A model generated the notes under the pieces. That model made no database searches, was not told where the DNA came from, and saw only the letters and a list, made by a program, of their open reading frames with translations. Of a stretch of 64,000 bases of DNA, positions 47,372 through 57,053 are shown in pieces. Location of the stretch: contig NZ_LIQF01000001.1 of the NCBI RefSeq assembly GCF_001418205.1, forward strand, positions 62,001 to 126,000, read 5' to 3'. A program made the translations under genes and the position numbers. The stretch comes from Marinomonas fungiae. GTDB taxonomy: Bacteria > Pseudomonadota > Gammaproteobacteria > Pseudomonadales > Marinomonadaceae. How positions within the stretch are numbered: the first letter of the stretch is position 1; each line of letters begins with the position of its first letter.

Positions 47372-48843
47372 GCGAATTACCAAAGGGGTGGATGAAAACT
47401 ACGCTGGGGAAGATAGTTGACTATGGCCGCACAGAAAAAGCCAACATAGGCGATATATCAAACGATACGTGGGTGCTTGAACTAGAAGATATAGAGAAAA
47501 ACTCATCAAAACTTTTAAATAAGATTAGCTTTTCGGAGCGACAACCTAAGAGCTCTAAAAACTTGTTTAAGGCTGGTGATGTCCTATATGGAAAACTCCG
47601 CCCATATTTGAATAAAGTTATTATTGCTTCTGAAGATGGAATTTGTACCTCTGAAATCGTTCCACTAAGAGCGGAAAAAGGCTTAGTTGAAGGGCGCTTC
47701 TTATTCTATTGGTTGAAAGGCATAGAGTTCAGGAATTATGTGAATGCAGTTAGTTATGGTGTAAATATGCCTAGACTAGGTACAAAAGATGGTAAGCAAG
47801 CCCCTTTTGTTCTTGCTCCTCTAGCCGAGCAAAAACGCATCGTTGAAAAGCTGGATCAAGCCTTAGCGCAGGTAGACACCATTAAAGCCCGCCTCGACGG
47901 CATCCCTGCCATCCTGAAACGCTTCCGCCAATCCGTCCTCGCCGCCGCCGTGAGTGGGAAATTGACGGAGAAGTGGAGAGAAGAAAATAAGACGGCCAAA
48001 GTTAACTTTAATGAAATTAAGTTAATAAAAGAAAACTTAATTAACAACAAAGCAATTAAAAAAGATCTAGTAGCTAAAAAAGGACACTTGTCATATTCAG
48101 CACCTAAAGAATGGTTATGTGTAAAGCTAAGTAGTGTCGCTCTGAAAATAACTGATGGTGAGCACAAAACACCAAAACGAGAAGAATCTGGACACTATTT
48201 ATTATCTGCTAGAAATGTAAGAGACGGTTATATAGCCTTGGATAATGTCGATTACGTCGGCAATGATGAGTTTTTAAAACTAAGAAAACGTTGTGATCCG
48301 AACAAAGGTGATATTTTAATTTCTTGCTCAGGTTCTGTTGGAAGAGTCTGCTTAGTGGATGAAGATGATAAATATGTGATGGTAAGAAGTGCTGCTCTTG
48401 TAAGAGGTATTGACGAAATTATTTTTAATAAGTATTTGATGTTAGCTTTACAATCGCCACTGCTTCAAAAAAACATTGAAGATAGTTCAAGATCCACTGC
48501 TCAATCTAATCTGTTTCTAGGGCCCATAAAAGAGTTAGATATTCCACTGCCATCTATTACAGAACAAACCGAAATCGTTCGCCTTGTGGATCAATACTTT
48601 GCCTTTGCCAATACCATCGAAGCCCAAGTGCAAAAAGCCCAACAGCGAGTCGATAAACTGACCCAATCCATCTTAGCCAAGGCATTTCGTGGCGAGTTGG
48701 TGCCACAAGATCCAAGCGACGAACCCGCCGACGAACTACTGAAACGCATCGCCACCGCCCGCGCCGAGGCGGAAGCGCTGGCAAAAGCGGCAAAGAAAGC
48801 AGGCAAGAAAACTACTGGTCGCGCCGCTAAGACGTTACAATGA
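47368..48843 (+). CDS. hsdS: Type I restriction-modification specificity subunit S
   Basis: A 491-residue protein with the usual two target-recognition domains (TRD1 about residues 1-150, TRD2 about 235-400), each followed by a long conserved helix: EQKRIVEKLDQALAQVDTI and EQTEIVRLVDQYFAFANTI. Both helices are followed by the FRxSVLAAAVSGKLT and LTQSILAKAFRGELVP motifs. The TRD-coding stretches are much richer in A+T than the helix-coding ones, as expected for shuffled specificity modules. The ATG overlaps the hsdM stop by 4 bases. The C-terminus ends in a Lys/Ala-rich tail. The DNA target is unknown. Confidence 0.93.
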   Translation: MSELPKGWMKTTLGKIVDYGRTEKANIGDISNDTWVLELEDIEKNSSKLLNKISFSERQPKSSKNLFKAGDVLYGKLRPYLNKVIIASEDGICTSEIVPLRAEKGLVEGRFLFYWLKGIEFRNYVNAVSYGVNMPRLGTKDGKQAPFVLAPLAEQKRIVEKLDQALAQVDTIKARLDGIPAILKRFRQSVLAAAVSGKLTEKWREENKTAKVNFNEIKLIKENLINNKAIKKDLVAKKGHLSYSAPKEWLCVKLSSVALKITDGEHKTPKREESGHYLLSARNVRDGYIALDNVDYVGNDEFLKLRKRCDPNKGDILISCSGSVGRVCLVDEDDKYVMVRSAALVRGIDEIIFNKYLMLALQSPLLQKNIEDSSRSTAQSNLFLGPIKELDIPLPSITEQTEIVRLVDQYFAFANTIEAQVQKAQQRVDKLTQSILAKAFRGELVPQDPSDEPADELLKRIATARAEAEALAKAAKKAGKKTTGRAAKTLQ

Positions 48844-48892
48844 TGGCTCTCTTTTTTTCTTTAACCCATATTCTCGGCTGGAGTTGTGAAAC

Positions 48893-50200
48893 ATGAAAAT
48901 AGAATCCCTTCGTTTAGAGCATTTTAGACGATTTGATGATTTTACCATTTCATTTGATAAGCAACTTACAGTGTTGGTTGCCAAAAATGGTGCAGGGAAA
49001 ACCAGTATTTTAGATGGTTTAGCCACCGCGTTGGGGCCATTTTTAACTCGCCTCCCCGGTGTCAATGGCATCAATCCGAAAGAGACGGATTTTCAGATTT
49101 ATCCTGATGGAAGCAAACCGGCGTATATGCGCATCACGGCGGAGTCGTTTGAGGGGGTTAAGTGGGATCGAACCGAAAAAAGAGACAAGGCAAAAGGCAC
49201 CGCCAAGCAAATCCCTGAGGCGTTGGGGGTTAAACCCATCAATGAATACGCTGATGGGTTTATTGAACAGTTTAACAATCGTATAGCATTTGAGTTACCT
49301 ATCTTTGCCTATTACGGTGCTGGTCGCGGTGTATTTGATGTGCCTGCTCGCAAGCGAGGTTTTGGCAAAAACTTTACGCGATTCGATGCGCTGAAAGGCT
49401 GCCTTGAGAGCCGAACCAACTTTCGTGGTTTCGTTGAGTATTTTTATTCTTTGGAAGAGATTGAAAATAACAAGCAAAAGGAAGCTCGCTCTTTTGATAT
49501 CGAGATCGCGGAGCTTCGAGCGATTCGTGAAGCAGTGAATAAAATGATCCCTGCATTTTCTAACCCTAGAGGCGCTTATCCTGCTGGTATTTACGTGGAT
49601 TGGCAGCAAGATGGGATCAAAAAGCAATTACGTATTGAGCAACTTAGCGATGGCTACCGCACCACATTGGCGATGGTCATGGATATCGCCGCGCGCATGG
49701 CGGAAGCCAATCCAGATAATCCAGATATGAACTCACCGTTAGACAGCCATGGTGTAGTGATGATTGACGAAGTGGATTTACATCTGCACCCAGGGTGGCA
49801 GCAAACCATTCTCTTGGATCTAATGCGCACCTTTCCTAATGTGCAATTCATTGTCTCCACCCATAGTCCTCAAGTGATCTCATCTGTTAAACCGCAATCA
49901 CTTCGCGTCATCGACTGGAAAAAAGGCGCACCCGAATTAGTCCCGATTGCTTTTTCTGAAGGGGCTGAGGCACAACAGGTTTTACTGGATGTATTAGGAC
50001 TTGAGTCGCCTCGGGTCGAAGCTTTGAATATCGTAAAAACGTTGGAGCAATATCAAGCACTGGTAGCCGCGGATAAATGGGACTCGAAAGAAGCACTCGA
50101 AATGCGCCAAACCCTAGACGAATGGGGAGCCGAGCATGAGCCTGAACTGGCCCGCTTAGACATGGATATTCGCATAAAAGAGTGGGAGCGTGAGCAATAA
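48893..50200 (+). CDS. ptuA: Septu-type defence ATPase PtuA
   Basis: A 435-residue SMC/RecF-like AAA ATPase: Walker A AKNGAGKTS (residues about 30-38), the ABC signature-like QLSDGYRTTLAMV, and Walker B GVVMIDEVDLHLHP followed by FIVSTHSPQV. Its stop overlaps the start of an HNH endonuclease gene of the PtuB type (TAATG), the two-gene layout of the Septu anti-phage system. A retron can share such an ATPase-HNH pair, but no reverse transcriptase is present here. It lies 49 bases after hsdS on the same strand. Function as defence is inferred from family and context. Confidence 0.85.
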   Translation: MKIESLRLEHFRRFDDFTISFDKQLTVLVAKNGAGKTSILDGLATALGPFLTRLPGVNGINPKETDFQIYPDGSKPAYMRITAESFEGVKWDRTEKRDKAKGTAKQIPEALGVKPINEYADGFIEQFNNRIAFELPIFAYYGAGRGVFDVPARKRGFGKNFTRFDALKGCLESRTNFRGFVEYFYSLEEIENNKQKEARSFDIEIAELRAIREAVNKMIPAFSNPRGAYPAGIYVDWQQDGIKKQLRIEQLSDGYRTTLAMVMDIAARMAEANPDNPDMNSPLDSHGVVMIDEVDLHLHPGWQQTILLDLMRTFPNVQFIVSTHSPQVISSVKPQSLRVIDWKKGAPELVPIAFSEGAEAQQVLLDVLGLESPRVEALNIVKTLEQYQALVAADKWDSKEALEMRQTLDEWGAEHEPELARLDMDIRIKEWEREQ

Positions 50201-50967
50201 TGAAAAAGGTATCAAAAGGAATTGAACCGGCTCGTTTAAGGCATTATCGGACTCAGCAACCTGCCAATACTTGGGAGCAGTTTAGAAGCACTCAAGATCG
50301 GCGCATCGAAACACAGCAACGTCTGATCGTGGATCAAGGGGGATTGTGTGCTTATTGCGAAATTGATCTTTTGCAGAGTACAGGCCATGACGAGTCCGAT
50401 TTTCGTGTTGAGCATTTCCACCCCAAGTCAGGCCAGTCAACGCCTCATAATTGGCATTTAGATTGGCAAAACCTCTTAGGCTGTTGTCACGGTGGTAGTC
50501 AGCGTAACGTTGTTGATGCGGGCAATCGCTTTACCAGCCCAGATAGCTCTTGCGATGTTCCCAAAGGGGACAAGAATTTAGATGGCGTTATTTTAAACCC
50601 CCTTCTCATTCCTGCTTTTCCAAGACTGTTTTCTTGCGATAGAGCCAGCGGCCACTTTAGCGTTGATGCTAATAATTGTCTTTTGGCAAATATTAATGCC
50701 CAAACAGCACAAAACACAATTGACGAACTTCATTTAGATGCTGAGCGATTAAAACGACTGCGCAGTGCGGTGTTAAATGACTTAAATGCTCAGCTTCAAA
50801 CACTAGTTACTCAAGGTATGTCTATTGGCATAGCACGTGAAAGACTTGCCAAAGCAATACTAAGGAAGAACGCGAGTGGCCACTGGCCAAAGTTTTTTAC
50901 CAGCATTCGTAGCTATTTGGGTGACGCAGCGGAAACGCATCTGAGCGCCATAAACTACAATGGTTGA
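50200..50967 (+). CDS. ptuB: Septu-type HNH endonuclease PtuB (TIGR02646-like)
   Basis: A 255-residue protein. The HNH-type centre is LCAYCEIDL (first CxxC), FRVEHFHPKS (the conserved His in EHFxPK), NWHLDWQNLLGCCHGGSQ and a late GDKNLDGVILNP segment, as in the TIGR02646 group. PtuB pairs with PtuA, which together act against phage. The start codon shares one base with the ptuA stop. The 3' end overlaps the converging ParE toxin gene by 13 bases, so the two transcripts overlap antisense. Confidence 0.85.
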   Translation: MKKVSKGIEPARLRHYRTQQPANTWEQFRSTQDRRIETQQRLIVDQGGLCAYCEIDLLQSTGHDESDFRVEHFHPKSGQSTPHNWHLDWQNLLGCCHGGSQRNVVDAGNRFTSPDSSCDVPKGDKNLDGVILNPLLIPAFPRLFSCDRASGHFSVDANNCLLANINAQTAQNTIDELHLDAERLKRLRSAVLNDLNAQLQTLVTQGMSIGIARERLAKAILRKNASGHWPKFFTSIRSYLGDAAETHLSAINYNG

Positions 50968-51287
50968 TTGGGCTTATAGGGCGTTTTTCTATTGCTTAAT
51001 AAAAACTTGCGTAAGTCGCGTTCTGCGCGCATTACAAAGAGTATCAACACTTGATCAGCTTCAAGCTTGTAAAACACTCGACAAGGTGGCACGACGACTT
51101 CGCGGTAGGATAAATGCTCTAATTCAGGCGGAATACGACCGGATTCAGGAAAGTCTGCGAGGCGCTCTACTTTAGCAAAGACGCGCTGAACTAGAGCTTT
51201 AGCGGCTGACTCATTTTGCAGTGCGATGTACTCTGAGACATCATTTAGGTCTGAAAGCGCTGGATCCGTCCAAACTATTTGAGCCAT
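50955..51287 (-). CDS. RelE/ParE-family toxin
   Basis: A 110-residue protein of the RelE/ParE superfamily: IVWTDPALSDLNDVSEYIA at the N-terminus, FPESGRIPPE and a YREVVVPPCRVFYKL strand with a late RDLRKFLL. ParE-type members target gyrase and RelE-type cut mRNA; the C-terminal motif does not settle which. Its start overlaps the antitoxin stop by 13 bases, typical of coupled toxin-antitoxin genes. It converges on ptuB. Confidence 0.87.
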   Translation of the reverse strand: MAQIVWTDPALSDLNDVSEYIALQNESAAKALVQRVFAKVERLADFPESGRIPPELEHLSYREVVVPPCRVFYKLEADQVLILFVMRAERDLRKFLLSNRKTPYKPNQPL

Positions 51288-51532
51288 TTCGCCATCTTTT
51301 CCTTGGCCTGTTCATGGGTCGAAGTCTTTCCTTCCGCAAACGCTCGCTCGCCACGGGCAATGCCTTCTAAAATGGCGAGGCGGTTTTGCATAAACTCGTA
51401 GTCTTCCACATCGACTAGGTAAGCAGAGGGTTTACCGTGCTCTGTGATCAAAACGGGTTCTTTTGACTCGTGAAGATCTGCAAGAATTTTAGTCGCTTGG
51501 CGTTTTAAAGAAGTCACTAACTCGACTTTCAT
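51275..51532 (-). CDS. Phd/YefM-family antitoxin
   Basis: An 85-residue protein. The N-terminal about 50 residues form a Phd/YefM DNA-binding domain (TSLKRQATKILADLHESKEPVLITEHGKPSAYLVDVEDYE). The basic-acidic C-terminal half should wrap the toxin. It is encoded upstream of the toxin, in the standard order, and is likely self-regulated through the palindrome at 51554-51584. Toxin-antitoxin loci commonly sit in defence islands such as this one. Confidence 0.9.
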   Translation of the reverse strand: MKVELVTSLKRQATKILADLHESKEPVLITEHGKPSAYLVDVEDYEFMQNRLAILEGIARGERAFAEGKTSTHEQAKEKMAKWLK

Positions 51533-51553
51533 CTGATCTGCTCCAAAGAAATA

Positions 51554-51584
51554 GTCAAAAGTAGCACTATTGTATCACTTTGAC
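51554..51584 (-). promoter_or_regulatory. Antitoxin operator and -10 box
   Basis: An imperfect palindrome, GTCAAAGT...ACTTTTGAC (arms separated by 14 bases), surrounds TACAAT (complement of 51569-51574) upstream of the antitoxin gene. This fits autorepression by the Phd/YefM antitoxin or its toxin complex. Confidence 0.5.
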
Positions 51585-51643
51585 GGCTAATAAATAGACA
51601 TAACAAGGAGCTCTAATTATCTCGGCGCACTTATTAGCAGAAT

Positions 51644-51722
51644 CCCATGCGTTTAATTGGCGCTGACGCGTCGGTGGTGAGGCACGAACCGAGACATGCG
51701 CAAGCCAATTGAATTGCATGGG
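51644..51722. repeat. Long inverted repeat in the palindrome-rich spacer
   Basis: CCCATGCGTTTAATTGGC pairs with GCCAATTGAATTGCATGGG (51704-51722), nearly complementary, enclosing 42 bases. Further right are GGGGAA/TTCCCC (51793-51807) and tandem CCCCAT units (51858-51876). The 51533-51928 spacer contains short frames on both strands that look non-coding. It could be a multi-copy mobile or extragenic palindromic element; its presence elsewhere cannot be seen from this window. Confidence 0.6.
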
Positions 51723-51880
51723 AGGATGCCTCAAACCAAGGTTGAGAGCCCCAATACTGATCAACCATTTTCCAGTTATGCTAGTCAGAATCGGGGAAAG
51801 ATTCCCCTCGTACAAGGTATTAGCTTCAAGAATTACTGTTGGTATTCGGAGCTTTAACCCCATCCCCATCCCCATCCTAG

Positions 51881-51908
51881 CCTTCCCCTTAAAGAAACAA
51901 GGGGAAGG
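51881..51908. repeat. REP-like palindrome before the msrA stop
   Basis: CCTTCCCCTT and AAGGGGAAGG form a perfect 10-bp stem with an 8-base loop, 21 bases beyond the msrA stop. There is no T-run on the msrA reading side, so it is not a typical terminator. Confidence 0.6.
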
Positions 51909-51928
51909 AACACTAGATATCTCAGTGT

Positions 51929-52540
51929 CTAATGATATTGCTTACTCGCGACGTCACCCCAAAGCTCCTCAATACGGCTATCGCGACCACAGTTATAGCG
52001 GTAGAACTTATAACGTAGTGGGTTCTTGGTGTAGTAGTTCTGGTGGTAGTCTTCCGCTAGGTAGAATTCTTTGGCGGGTAGGATTTCGGTGACGATATCA
52101 GCGCCGAAAGGTTTACTTTGCAGCACTTGTGCTTTAGAGGCTTCAAACACTTCCTTCTGCTGTTCGTTTTGATAGAACAAGCCTGTACGGTAGGGTTCGC
52201 CTTTATCACAGAATTGGCCTTTGGCATCGGTTGGGTCGATGGTGCGCCAGTAGTAGTCCGTTAGCTCTTTTAAGCTAACGATTTCATCATCAAAGGTAAT
52301 CTTGACGGCTTCATAGTGACCGGTTTTCTTGCTGGAAACCTGTTGGTAAGAAGGGTTCGCCACATGTCCACCGGTGTAGCCTGAGACTACATCAATCACG
52401 CCATCGAGGTTTTCAAAGTCGGATTCCACACACCAGAAACAGCCACCTGCAGCAATCATGGTTTGCTGCTCGGCGGAGACTTGCGGTGTGACGACTAGGG
52501 TACTGATTGCTAGCACGCTGGTTAGGGTTAAAGCTTTCAT
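51929..52540 (-). CDS. msrA: Periplasmic peptide methionine sulfoxide reductase A
   Basis: A 203-residue protein with a signal peptide (TLTSVLAISTLVVTPQVSA, cleavage near residue 23). The catalytic motif GGCFWCVE is intact, with GYTGGH and the C-terminal YNCGRDSRIEELWG region. MsrA reduces methionine S-sulfoxide in proteins. The signal peptide places it in the periplasm rather than the cytosol, where most MsrA act. It is the last gene of a left-reading group that begins at fadH, with a 51-base gap between. Confidence 0.93.
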   Translation of the reverse strand: MKALTLTSVLAISTLVVTPQVSAEQQTMIAAGGCFWCVESDFENLDGVIDVVSGYTGGHVANPSYQQVSSKKTGHYEAVKITFDDEIVSLKELTDYYWRTIDPTDAKGQFCDKGEPYRTGLFYQNEQQKEVFEASKAQVLQSKPFGADIVTEILPAKEFYLAEDYHQNYYTKNPLRYKFYRYNCGRDSRIEELWGDVASKQYH

Positions 52541-52591
52541 AATCTGTCCTCCAATATTTTTCTGCGCTTTGGAGGACAGATTGGCCGCCCT

Positions 52592-54643
<2,052 letters not shown>

Positions 54644-54709
54644 TTAATAATGGCAAAGCTATCCCGTGCTTCCTATGACAAATCGATTCATAACCCCTTG
54701 CAAAAAAGC

Positions 54710-55834
54710 CTACTCGTTTTCGACGCCCGAATAGCGAAAGGCTTCTGCAGTGAGTTTATCAATTTGTTCGTTGGACATGCTTTTATCGACGACTTCAATA
54801 CGGCCTAGATAGATTTGAGGAACTTGATCTGACTTGCCTAACAAGTCGAATTTTATCGCTTCGGCCGTGGCCACGCCTACGTCATCCCCCATTCTCATAG
54901 GTGTTGCGCTGAGGTCTCCGGATTTAATCAATTCAATTTCCGCCGCAGTCCCTCCCCAACCTGTTACAAACAATTGCTGTTGCAGCCCTTGCTCTTGCAA
55001 ATACTCCAACGCCCCCAACGTCATAGCGGTATTAGCATTATGTAACATGGTGACTTCAGGAAAACTTTGAATAACCAGCTCTACGCCATCACGGCCGCCA
55101 GTTGCTTGGTATTGCCCAAAATGCTCATAGAGATTTAACCAATTACCTCGTTCAGTGACACAAGCTTTGAAGTCTCCTGATCGTTGATCGTCCGTTATCC
55201 CTGGAATCCCCCGATTCATAGCATAGAAAACATCGTTACCCAATTGCTTAATCACAAAATCACACAACGCAGCGGCCCCTTTCGCGCTTGAGAAATCAAA
55301 CCAAGCATCAGGTTGATGTGTCCAATTTTTCATTGGCGTGTGAAATGCCCAAATATAGGTCTTAAAAGCCTCTGAACTGGCAAGACGTTGGATGTTATCT
55401 GCTTGAACAGACAATTCAGAAGGACCAAAAATAACATAGTCATAAGCCTCTTCTTTTGCCAGCACCTGATCGGTGTAATAAGTCTGTAGAGCATGATCAA
55501 TCTGACGAGAGCTAAATTCGTCAATGGTGTAGGCGATTCTCAAATCATTTAATCGTGATGTTAGAGCGTGATAATTTCGTGACCAAAAATCAGATAAATC
55601 GGCGCTAGGATAAATCAGCGCAATCTTGATCGCATCATTCGTATTCTCTAAACCGTGCGCATTTGAGCTTACAACGGTCTGAAAGTGCTCCAGTGACTTC
55701 GGTTGATTAAGCTCTTCCGGTAACCAATATGTTAACGACGCTGCATTTGATTCAGTCTGTGATGACGACTCAATTGCAAAAGCCTCATAGGAAATAAGTA
55801 GCAAGCACATAAGACTTTTTACAAATTTAGACAT
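54710..55834 (-). CDS. LuxP-like periplasmic (autoinducer-2) binding protein
   Basis: A 374-residue protein with a signal peptide (cleavage near residue 20). It lines up with Vibrio LuxP along its length: IALIYPSADLSDFWSRN (LuxP ISVVYPGQQVSDYWVRN), TGWGGTAAEIELIKSGDL, MRMGDDVGVATAEAIKFDL, and the ending AFRYSG. LuxP binds AI-2 and signals through the kinase LuxQ. No luxQ is adjacent; instead the divergent operon has another binding protein and a GGDEF-EAL enzyme. Ligand-contact residues were not checked. AI-2 binding is inferred. Confidence 0.8.
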   Translation of the reverse strand: MSKFVKSLMCLLLISYEAFAIESSSQTESNAASLTYWLPEELNQPKSLEHFQTVVSSNAHGLENTNDAIKIALIYPSADLSDFWSRNYHALTSRLNDLRIAYTIDEFSSRQIDHALQTYYTDQVLAKEEAYDYVIFGPSELSVQADNIQRLASSEAFKTYIWAFHTPMKNWTHQPDAWFDFSSAKGAAALCDFVIKQLGNDVFYAMNRGIPGITDDQRSGDFKACVTERGNWLNLYEHFGQYQATGGRDGVELVIQSFPEVTMLHNANTAMTLGALEYLQEQGLQQQLFVTGWGGTAAEIELIKSGDLSATPMRMGDDVGVATAEAIKFDLLGKSDQVPQIYLGRIEVVDKSMSNEQIDKLTAEAFRYSGVENE

Positions 55835-55946
55835 TGTTGTACCTCATTGAAACAGCATTTTCCTCCATAAAAGAATACAATATAAGCTATTCCCAAAAAG
55901 ACTTTCTTTCTTAATTAATTCAATTATTTGGTAATGGTTTGTAACT

Positions 55947-57053
55947 TTGAAAGTTCGTAGTGCCTTCACTGTTTTATTTATAAACAGCTTTATGTTCACT
56001 CTGTGCATTTTGATTTCGAGGGAGAGCTACGCGCTTGACCTCTCTTTAGAATCTTACAATGCCTCCATTAACTCAGCTATAGAAACGCGAAATCAATGGC
56101 AGGGGCCTCTTTCAGGTCCAACAATTGCAGATCAAAAGCGTATTGTGTTCGTTGCTTCTGACTTGCGAAATGACGGTGTAAACAGCGTTGCTAAAGGTAT
56201 GACCGAAGCCTTAAAACCGTTAAATTGGAATATGCGATTATTAGATGGTCATGGCTCTACGCTACGACAATCTGCGGCTATTAACCAAGCAATTGCCCTA
56301 AGACCTGATGGCATTGTGTTAGGCGGTATCGATGCAAAATCTAACTTAGATTCTTTAAAAATCGCAAAAAGTCTTGGGATTACCGTGGTGGGATGGCACT
56401 CTGCTAACCGAGCAGGAGCCATTCCAGAATTAAATCTGTTTACCAATATTACGACGGATGCAGAGGAAGTCGGACGTAAAGCCGCGGAGTTAGCCATCGT
56501 TACTTCCTCAGCCAAAGCAAAGGTGGTTATCTTCACCGACTCGAACTACAGTATTGCTATGTTGAAGGCTCGTAGTATGGCAACCACCATCGAAGCTTGT
56601 GCCAACTGTAGTATTTTATCCCTTGAAGATATTCCTCTACACAATATCTCTAGCGAAATGCCAAAGGCGATTGCCCGTCTTTTAAAAGCATATCCTGACC
56701 AGATTACTCATTTTTTAGTCATCAATGATTTATACATCGATTTTGCTGTCCCCACACTGAACAGATATGGCATCAAAACACAGAATATTTCAGCAGGAGA
56801 TGGCAGTCGTGAGGCATACCAACGCATTAAATCAGGCAATCATCAGCTGGCCACCGTTCCTGAGCCTTTGTTTATGCAGGGCTGGCAAATCGTCGACGAA
56901 TTAAACCGCGCTTTTAATGGTTTAAAAGAAAGCGGTTTTTTAGCACCCGTTCATATTGTTGTGAAAGACAATATTCATGAGGTCGATATTGAGTCCGGCG
57001 TTTATGATCCCAAAAACCATTACCGCACTATCTACCAAGGCATTTGGCAATGA
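55947..57053 (+). CDS. Periplasmic sugar-binding-family (type 1) solute-binding protein
   Basis: A 368-residue protein with a signal peptide; the only possible start is TTG at 55947, since an in-frame TAA lies five codons upstream. The fold is the RbsB/LuxP type: KRIVFVASDLRNDGVNSVAKGMTEAL, ALRPDGIVLGG, AELAIVTSSAKAKVVIFTDS and a late GWQIVDELNRAF. No ABC permease or ATPase follows. Instead its stop overlaps (ATGA) the ATG of a GGDEF-EAL gene, so it probably acts as the ligand-sensing subunit of that signalling protein. It is divergent from the LuxP-like gene, with a 112-base AT-rich spacer. Confidence 0.85.
   Translation: MKVRSAFTVLFINSFMFTLCILISRESYALDLSLESYNASINSAIETRNQWQGPLSGPTIADQKRIVFVASDLRNDGVNSVAKGMTEALKPLNWNMRLLDGHGSTLRQSAAINQAIALRPDGIVLGGIDAKSNLDSLKIAKSLGITVVGWHSANRAGAIPELNLFTNITTDAEEVGRKAAELAIVTSSAKAKVVIFTDSNYSIAMLKARSMATTIEACANCSILSLEDIPLHNISSEMPKAIARLLKAYPDQITHFLVINDLYIDFAVPTLNRYGIKTQNISAGDGSREAYQRIKSGNHQLATVPEPLFMQGWQIVDELNRAFNGLKESGFLAPVHIVVKDNIHEVDIESGVYDPKNHYRTIYQGIWQ

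Noticed and set aside
48893-50967. Retron with ATPase and HNH effectors
   Set aside because: No reverse transcriptase or msr/msd-like region is found upstream or downstream, so the Septu pair is the simpler reading.
51601-51730. Integron attC site
   Set aside because: The ends do not carry paired RYYYAAC and GTTRRRY core sites and no integrase gene is near.
51858-51876. CRISPR-like tandem repeat
   Set aside because: Only three six-base CCCCAT units, no spacers and no cas genes.
51567-52092. Short open frames on both strands in the spacer before msrA
   Set aside because: They cross the inverted repeats, have skewed Pro/Ile/Gly-repeat composition and no ribosome-binding site, and look like by-products of the repeats.
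57038-57050. TTG at 57044 as start of the GGDEF-EAL gene
   Set aside because: The ATG at 57050 forms the standard ATGA overlap with the previous stop and is only two codons downstream.
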